From assembly GCA_001464955.1 (NCBI GenBank), contig LNEM01000030.1, positions 992,001-1,056,000 of the forward strand: a stretch of DNA of 64,000 nucleotides, written 5' to 3'. The position numbers and the translations under genes were made by a program. Position 1 is the first letter of the stretch; the number at the start of each line of letters is the position of its first letter. The notes under the pieces are model-generated. The model made no database searches and was not told the DNA's origin. It saw only the letters and a list, made by a program, of their open reading frames with translations. Of this stretch, positions 55,515 through 64,000 are shown piece by piece. The DNA comes from Rhizobiales bacterium Ga0077537 (GTDB taxonomy: Bacteria > Pseudomonadota > Alphaproteobacteria > Rhizobiales > Hyphomicrobiaceae).

Positions 55515-57185
55515 ATGGGCATCAATCTCGAGCTTCCGAAACTGACAGAGCTGAAGCCGCGCATTGTCGTGATCGGTGTCGGAGGAGCTGGTGGCAACGC
55601 GATCAACAACATGATCGCGTCCGGCCTGAACGGCGTCGAGTACGTGGCCGCCAATACCGACGCCCAGGCGCTGGTCACATCGAGTGCCGAGCGCCGCATT
55701 CAGCTCGGCGTCAATCTGACGGAAGGTCTGGGCGCCGGCTCGAAGCCCGAGATCGGCGAGGCAGCCGCCGAGGAAGCGATCGACGAGATCCGCGGCCAGG
55801 TGGCGGGCGCCCATATGGTCTTCATCGCCGCCGGCATGGGCGGCGGCACGGGAACGGGGGCAGCGGCGGTCATCGCCCGGGTCGCCCGTGAGCTTGGCAT
55901 TCTGACCGTCGGCATCGTGACGAAGCCGTTCCAGTTCGAAGGCACGCGACGCCTGCGCACTGCCGAGGTGGGCATCGCCGAGCTGCGCAAGTACGTCGAC
56001 ACCCTCATCGTCATCCCGAACCAGAACCTGTTCCGCATCGCCAACGAGAAGACGACCTTCGCCGAAGCGTTCGTCCTGGCTGATCAGGTGCTTTATTCGG
56101 GCGTGGCCTGCATCGTCGATCTGATCGTCAAGGACGGCCTCATCAATCTCGATTTCGCCGATGTGCGCACGGTCATGGGCGGCATGGGCACGGCCATGAT
56201 GGGGACCGGCGAGGCGTCGGGCGACCGGCGCGCCTTCCGCGCGGCCGAGGAGGCGATCACGAATCCGCTCCTCGACGAAGTGACGCTGAAGGGCGCCAAG
56301 GGCGTGCTGCTGTCCATCATCGGCGGTCGCGACATGACCCTCTACGAGGTCGACGAGGCGGCGAGCCGCGTCCGCCAGGAGGTCGATCCGGAAGCCAACA
56401 TCATCGTCGGCGCGACCTTCGACGAGCAGCTCGGCGACAGCATCCGCGTTGCCATCGTCGCCTCCGGCATGTCGCAGGAGGGGCGTGACCGCGCCACGTC
56501 GGAAATGCACGTCCCGCCGAAGGCGCCGACCCAGCCGAAGCCCCCGTTGCCGCCACAGGGTGGCTATGTGCCGGCCGCCGCATCGTTTGCATCGCAGATC
56601 GGCGACGCGCGCACGACGCTCCGGGCGGCGCCGATGGCCGGACCTCCGCCGCTTCAGCCCTCTCATGCCGCGACGGGCGCGCCCGCACCACGCCTTCCGC
56701 AGGGCCAGCCACCGGGAGTTGCCCCGGCGGCCAGCGAGCCGCGCGAACTCTGGCGTGCGCCGGGCAACGTGGTGATCGAGGAGACGCGGCCCAATCGCGG
56801 CCTCGACGCCCCGCAACGGTCGCGCCTGTCTGCGGGTGGGCCCGAGCAGGCCCCGTCGCCCGAGCCGTTCCGTCCGGGCCCGCCCGAAGACGTGCGCCGG
56901 TCCAGCCACGCCAGCCGGGTACCTGAAATCGAGGCCTTCCCGCCCGTCGGACAGCGCGAATATCACGCCAAGGCCCCGGTCTACGGTGAGCCCTCCCGGC
57001 ATCAGAACGCCGGCTCGGGTCATGCCCCGTCGGGTGATCCCGGACAGGCCGCCCGCGGGGGATTGTTGCAGCGCATGATGGGCGCCGGCCGAGGAGCCGA
57101 TTCGTCCGCGCACGAAGATGCCCCCGACGAGCCGCCGGCACGCGCTGGGAGACTTCAGAATTTCTTTTCTCGTAGAAGAGATTGA
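55515..57185 (+). CDS. ftsZ: Tubulin-like division protein FtsZ with long linker and divergent C-terminus
   Basis: A 556-residue protein. The GTPase core (to about residue 320) has [14 protein letters not shown], the tubulin signature [23 protein letters not shown] and [24 protein letters not shown]. Then comes a disordered Pro/Ala/Gln-rich linker of about 220 residues. Most alphaproteobacterial FtsZ end with a conserved peptide like (D/E)IPAFLRRQ that binds FtsA and FzlA; here the end reads [11 protein letters not shown], which retains an aromatic pair and a basic end but not the IPAFLR motif. The start at 55515 follows GGTGCGGGTCAG; longer forms would overlap ftsA. Confidence 0.96.
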   Translation: MGINLELPKLTELKPRIVVIGVGGAGGNAINNMIASGLNGVEYVAANTDAQALVTSSAERRIQLGVNLTEGLGAGSKPEIGEAAAEEAIDEIRGQVAGAHMVFIAAGMGGGTGTGAAAVIARVARELGILTVGIVTKPFQFEGTRRLRTAEVGIAELRKYVDTLIVIPNQNLFRIANEKTTFAEAFVLADQVLYSGVACIVDLIVKDGLINLDFADVRTVMGGMGTAMMGTGEASGDRRAFRAAEEAITNPLLDEVTLKGAKGVLLSIIGGRDMTLYEVDEAASRVRQEVDPEANIIVGATFDEQLGDSIRVAIVASGMSQEGRDRATSEMHVPPKAPTQPKPPLPPQGGYVPAAASFASQIGDARTTLRAAPMAGPPPLQPSHAATGAPAPRLPQGQPPGVAPAASEPRELWRAPGNVVIEETRPNRGLDAPQRSRLSAGGPEQAPSPEPFRPGPPEDVRRSSHASRVPEIEAFPPVGQREYHAKAPVYGEPSRHQNAGSGHAPSGDPGQAARGGLLQRMMGAGRGADSSAHEDAPDEPPARAGRLQNFFSRRRD

Positions 57186-57430
57186 GTGGCATGGAGTGAG
57201 GTAAAATTTCACTCGGTAACAGAGCGTAAGAAAGCGTGATTTGGCGAGTTTGAATCGAATCCGTAGTGTCGTTTTCAAGAGACAAACCGAATCGCCAGGA
57301 AGCGATGGGGAGATCCTCCGGGATCGTTCGCTTCGACACAAAAAACGGCAGCGGCTTGTCTAGGGGGCGGTCAGCGAATCAGGGGGAGCAACCTCCATCG
57401 TAGACCGCGGGGATCGAGGGACGGCGCATA
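57186..57430 (+). promoter_or_regulatory. ftsZ-lpxC intergenic, A/T-richer region with likely lpxC promoter
   Basis: A 245-nt gap that is less GC-rich than the surrounding genes. A small hairpin GAGTGA/TCACTC (57194-57199 with 57209-57214) follows ftsZ by a few bases; lack of a T-run makes it a weak terminator candidate. AT-rich stretches such as AGGTAAAATTTC and AATCGAATCCG lie ahead of lpxC. I cannot define -35 and -10 sites with confidence. Confidence 0.4.
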
Positions 57431-58384
57431 ATGTCGAAGCGATTCATCGGCGCTCGCCAGACGACGCTCGCTCGCGAGGTTGCTGTCGAGGGGACGGGGG
57501 TTCATAGCGGGGCGCCAGCCTCGGTAACGCTCCATCCCGCACCGGCGGATGCCGGTCTGAAGTTTCTCGTGACCAAACGTGGTCGCGTGATCGCTGAAAT
57601 TCCGGCGAGCTACAGCGCGGTCAAGAATCTGACGCTGTGTACCGTGATCGGCGACGAACGCGGCACGACGGTCTCGACGGTTGAGCACCTTCTCTCTGCG
57701 CTTCGCGGTCTCTCGATCGACAACTGTTTCATCGAGATCGATAGCCGTGAAGTCCCGATCATGGACGGGAGCGCGGCTCCCTTCGTCGAGGCGATCGACC
57801 GCGTCGGCATCCGTGAGCTGATCGCGCCTCGCAAGTTCATCAAGGTCCTGAAGCGGATTGAGGTTGCGGAAGGCGAAGCGCTTGGTGAGCTGGTCCCTCA
57901 TTCGGGTTTCCATCTCGACGTCGAGATCGACTTCCCTTGTGCTGTCATCGGCCGTCAGCGGATGTCCGTTGATCTCAACCCGGGCACCTATCGCAATGAA
58001 GTTGCACGCGCCCGCACCTTCGGCTTCATGAGTGATGTCGAACGACTTTGGAAATCCGGGCTTGCTCTCGGCGCCTCGCTCGAGAACACGGTGGCGATCG
58101 GTGAAGACCGCATCATGAACCCGGAAGGTCTACGTTTCCCTCAGGAATTCGTTCGCCACAAGCTGCTCGACGCGGTGGGCGATCTGACGCTGGCCGGCCT
58201 TCCACTTCTCGGTGCCTATCGCTCGGTGCGCGGCGGCCATCGCCTGAATGCCATGGTGCTTCAGGCGCTCTTCGCCGACAACGACGCCTGGGCGCTTGTC
58301 GAGGCTCCGCGTGTCCGCGAGGTTCTGCCCCTCGAGCGCCCCATTTCCAAGGGTATGATGGGTTACGCTCTCGAGCGCACATGA
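57431..58384 (+). CDS. lpxC: UDP-3-O-acyl-GlcNAc deacetylase
   Basis: A 317-residue zinc enzyme that commits to lipid A synthesis. Zinc ligands: His86 in TVEHLLSA, His243 and Asp247 in RHKLLDAVGDL; general-base Glu85 and acid His270 (GGHRLN) are present, as is QTTLAREVAVEGTGVHSG at the N-terminus. It shows the organism builds LPS. The gene is set apart from ftsZ by 245 nt, consistent with its own promoter. Confidence 0.97.
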   Translation: MSKRFIGARQTTLAREVAVEGTGVHSGAPASVTLHPAPADAGLKFLVTKRGRVIAEIPASYSAVKNLTLCTVIGDERGTTVSTVEHLLSALRGLSIDNCFIEIDSREVPIMDGSAAPFVEAIDRVGIRELIAPRKFIKVLKRIEVAEGEALGELVPHSGFHLDVEIDFPCAVIGRQRMSVDLNPGTYRNEVARARTFGFMSDVERLWKSGLALGASLENTVAIGEDRIMNPEGLRFPQEFVRHKLLDAVGDLTLAGLPLLGAYRSVRGGHRLNAMVLQALFADNDAWALVEAPRVREVLPLERPISKGMMGYALERT

Positions 58385-58573
58385 TGCGATCACCATCTGT
58401 TGGCGGCGTGTCGAACCCGGTTCCTCGTCATGCGGGCGTGTGCTAACCGATGGTATCAATGACGAATCGTCTGCGCCCGATCAGCCATTCGCGAATGGCT
58501 TTCGGACATGAGGCGCACAGCGTCGGCGAGTGAAACGGGGTCGGGGGACGATCCGCGACACAAGGGCACCAGA

Positions 58574-62048
<3,475 letters not shown>

Positions 62049-62066
62049 GCCTTCCCGCCGAAGCCG

Positions 62067-62738
62067 TCAGGACTCATCCTCGGCCGGCAGCACGTCGCCA
62101 TAGACGAACCCGTCGCGCTCGACGACCTCGCCCGACCGGATCGCGATCGGCGCACGGAACATCGGCCCCGCGTGCGCGAACGTGTGGAACTCGCCGTTCT
62201 CGCCGCACGGATCGACGCCGGCCGGCAACGCGGCGATGAAATCGGCATCGAACGCCCGCCCGATGAGGCTCCGGTCGAGCGCACGCGGATCGAGGCAGAC
62301 GATGCGCGCCTCGAGCCCGACCCGGATCATCTCGCGGGCGAGGTCCGCCGTGTTCCGCCCCCAGAGCGGAAACATCGGTGTGATGCCCGTCCCGGCCATT
62401 CTGGCCTCGCGGTAGGCGCGGACGTCCTCAAGGAAGAGGTCGCCGAACGCCATCGCCTCGACCCCGTCGTCCTGCGCCTTTTCCACGAACGCCGCCATGC
62501 GCGCCTCGTAGATGTCGTTGGGGCACGGAAACGGGATCGTCACCACATGCAACGGCAGGCCGGCGGCCTCGGCCTGCGCTTCGAGCAGTGACCGGCGCAC
62601 GCCGTGCATCGCAACCCGGTCGAACGCCTCGTTGACGGAGGTGAGCAGGCCCACGACCTCGACCCCGGGTGTCTGCCTGAGGACGTGCAGCGCGAACGCG
62701 CAGTCCTTTCCGCTCGACCAGCTGAGCAGCGTCTTCAT
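62067..62738 (-). CDS. DUF71/COG2102 ATP-pyrophosphatase (Dph6-like), coupled to BtuF
   Basis: A 223-residue N-type ATP-pyrophosphatase: WSSGKDCAFALHVL (PP-loop, residues 6-19) and the family signature GENGEFHTFAHAGP near 180-193. The eukaryotic/archaeal member (Dph6) makes the diphthamide amide, but bacteria lack diphthamide. Published comparative genomics of this family predicted a second, bacterial role in B12 salvage because such genes sit next to cobalamin-transport genes; here the gene starts inside the stop of a BtuF-like gene (4-nt overlap). A role in amidating or modifying a corrinoid is therefore a reasonable hypothesis, not shown by the sequence itself. Confidence 0.82.
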   Translation of the reverse strand: MKTLLSWSSGKDCAFALHVLRQTPGVEVVGLLTSVNEAFDRVAMHGVRRSLLEAQAEAAGLPLHVVTIPFPCPNDIYEARMAAFVEKAQDDGVEAMAFGDLFLEDVRAYREARMAGTGITPMFPLWGRNTADLAREMIRVGLEARIVCLDPRALDRSLIGRAFDADFIAALPAGVDPCGENGEFHTFAHAGPMFRAPIAIRSGEVVERDGFVYGDVLPAEDES

Positions 62739-63538
62739 CGGTTTCCCCTCGCGTCTCGCCAATCGCTGATCAGGCGGGCAATGGCATCGACCCCGTCGGT
62801 GAGTGCCGCCGGACCGGGCTGCAGGATCAGCGGCGACTTGATTTCGTGGAGCCGGCCTTCGCGCACCGCGGGAATGTCGCCATACCCCGGACGCGCAGCG
62901 AATTTCTCCGGCCGGAACTTTTTCCCGCACCACGAGCCGATGACGATGTCGGGCCGCGCCGCAACGACCGCCTCCGGCGCGATGATCCGGTCCTTGGCGG
63001 CCTTCCGGTCGGCGAGCCCGCCGAAGACGTCCTCGCCGCCCGCGATCGCGATCAGCTCCGACACCCAGCCGATGCCCGTGATGATGGGCTCGTCCCATTC
63101 CTCGAAATAGACGCGCGGCTTGAGCCCATGCGTGGCGGCCTCCGCCTGCATTCGCTCGATCCGATCTCGAAGCTCGGTCGCGAGCTGGTCCCCTCTCTCC
63201 GGCACGCCCGCGAGCGCGCCGACGGTGCGGATCATGTCTAGAATGCCCTCGACCGTGCGCTGGTTGAAGCAGTGCACCGCCACGCCGGCCCGGACGAGAT
63301 CCGCGACCACGTTGGCCTGGATATCGGAGAATGCCAGCACGAGATCAGGATCGAGCGCGAGGATCTTCGGCATGTCGGCACTGATGAAGGCCGAAACGCG
63401 CGGCTTCTCGCGCCGCACCCGCGCCGGCCGCACGGCATAGCCGGACACGCCGACGATCCGGTCTTCTTCGCCGAGCAGATAGAGCGTCTCGACGGTCTCT
63501 TCCGTCAGGCACACGATGCGGCGCGGCGGAAAGGCCAT
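62735..63538 (-). CDS. BtuF-like cobalamin-binding protein without a signal peptide
   Basis: A 267-residue class III periplasmic-binding-fold protein: RIVCLTEETVETLYLLGEEDRIVGVSGY, PKILALDPDLVLAFSDIQANVVADL, EWDEPIITGIGWVSELIAIAGGEDVF and RPGYGDIPAVREGRLHEI, which match cobalamin/Fe-siderophore-binding BtuF relatives. It begins at MAFPPRRIV with no hydrophobic leader, so in this form it would stay in the cytoplasm unless the start is elsewhere; upstream sequence in frame has no signal either. It is coupled to a DUF71 enzyme. Cytoplasmic corrinoid binding or handling is inferred. Confidence 0.82.
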   Translation of the reverse strand: MAFPPRRIVCLTEETVETLYLLGEEDRIVGVSGYAVRPARVRREKPRVSAFISADMPKILALDPDLVLAFSDIQANVVADLVRAGVAVHCFNQRTVEGILDMIRTVGALAGVPERGDQLATELRDRIERMQAEAATHGLKPRVYFEEWDEPIITGIGWVSELIAIAGGEDVFGGLADRKAAKDRIIAPEAVVAARPDIVIGSWCGKKFRPEKFAARPGYGDIPAVREGRLHEIKSPLILQPGPAALTDGVDAIARLISDWRDARGNR

Positions 63539-63571
63539 CGTCGAGGCTCCGGTTTTGGTTGGCGCAAGGGA

Positions 63572-64000
63572 TCAGTACTCGGCCTTGAGGTGTGCGGCCC
63601 CGGTGTCGCCGTCGCGGACTTCGGCCGTCGTCGCCGCCAGATCGGCGAGGTATCCGTCCATCGACGGCACATGCAGGAGCGACATCATCCGGTGCAGTCC
63701 CTTGGGCCGTTGCGTGACGCCCGGCACCCAGCCGCGCGCCGCCATCAGCTCCGCGACCCGGAACACGTCGAAACCGCTCGCCCCGACCGCGACGATCGAG
63801 AGGTGCGGCTCGCCGATGACATGCAGGCCCGGGATCGCGGCAACGCCAGTCCGATACCGGTCGATCGACGTCATGAGTTCGGCCGCGAGCTGCCGGTAGC
63901 CCGCCCGTCCGAGGTGCTTGAGCACGGCCCACGCGCCGGCGACCGCCCCGCCGGGACGCGTGCCGACGATCGTGCTCGTCGCGAAACGGCCGTTCGGCCA
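63572..64000 (-). CDS. PLP-dependent decarboxylase/lyase (sphingosine-phosphate-lyase or GadB-like), C-terminal part
   Basis: The frame enters from the window edge and stops at 63572. The visible 142 residues begin with FATSTIVGTRPGGAVAGAWAVLKHLGRAGY, the region following the PLP-binding Lys in group II decarboxylases and sphingosine-1-phosphate lyases (S-x-x-GTRPGG-x-x-A-x-AW), then the C-terminal domain (RTGVAAIPGLHVIGEPHLSIVAVG). The Lys itself lies outside. Bacterial S1P-lyase-like proteins act on phosphorylated amino alcohols or glutamate. It is 33 nt upstream of the BtuF-like gene and probably in the same transcript. Confidence 0.82.
   Translation of the reverse strand, partial: WPNGRFATSTIVGTRPGGAVAGAWAVLKHLGRAGYRQLAAELMTSIDRYRTGVAAIPGLHVIGEPHLSIVAVGASGFDVFRVAELMAARGWVPGVTQRPKGLHRMMSLLHVPSMDGYLADLAATTAEVRDGDTGAAHLKAEY

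Noticed and set aside
57194-57214. Intrinsic terminator after ftsZ
   Set aside because: The stem is only 6 bp and no T-run follows, so it is noted only within the intergenic entry.

Overview
The window is high-GC DNA from an alphaproteobacterium, most likely a free-living member of Hyphomicrobiales (Rhizobiales). This is inferred from an almost textbook alphaproteobacterial division/cell-wall (dcw) cluster, LpxC and BamD (Gram-negative envelope), a meso-DAP type MurE, an ActR/RegA response regulator, OpgC, a small DUF465 protein, and a tripartite-tricarboxylate (Bug) binding protein beside CoA-transferase and luciferase-like monooxygenase genes. No phage, insertion sequence, tRNA, rRNA or CRISPR array was recognised.

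Positions 1-35200 are a mosaic of short metabolic and envelope operons on both strands. They hold a partial secreted MBL-fold hydrolase, a class III CoA transferase, OpgC with a degenerate SGNH partner, an esterase, a HAD phosphatase coupled to an E1-like (ThiF/MoeB) enzyme, an orphan peptide-type binding protein, an MFS carrier, a solo ParA-like ATPase, DUF465, and an ActR-like regulator. Then come a remarkable fusion of a periplasmic binding protein to a Cys-loop-type (pentameric) ligand-gated ion channel, class I aldolase, a cytochrome c, a TauD-like dioxygenase, a Bug binding protein, DedA, an LLM oxidoreductase, a histone-tail-like Lys/Ala repeat protein and dapD. They are followed by a thioredoxin-like protein, a SPOUT methyltransferase, a beta-barrel protein, H+-pyrophosphatase, thiL, pepF, a YdcF protein, a lipoprotein, a rhodanese, a membrane-anchored TAXI-domain protein, a hydrolase, a CoA-type Nudix enzyme and a ketopantoate-reductase-like enzyme.

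Positions 36590-62048 are the dcw cluster, all on the + strand: mraZ-rsmH-ftsL-ftsI-murE-murF-mraY-[secreted propeller-like gene]-murD-ftsW-murG-murC-murB-ddl-ftsQ-ftsA-ftsZ-lpxC-bamD-ligA. Many junctions overlap by 1-4 nt, so much of the cluster is probably translated as a coupled unit. Peculiarities are an unrelated secreted gene between mraY and murD, an in-frame triple 36-bp repeat inside murD, a 19-nt duplicated motif across the ftsW/murG junction, a long structured leader with a five-fold 10-bp-phased MraZ operator, a FtsZ without the usual C-terminal peptide, and no recN between bamD and ligA.

Positions 62067-64000 (- strand) hold a translationally coupled pair, a DUF71/COG2102 ATP-pyrophosphatase and a BtuF-like cobalamin-binding protein without signal peptide, then the C-terminal part of a PLP-dependent decarboxylase/lyase. 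All functional calls come from reading motifs in the translations; no database search was run.
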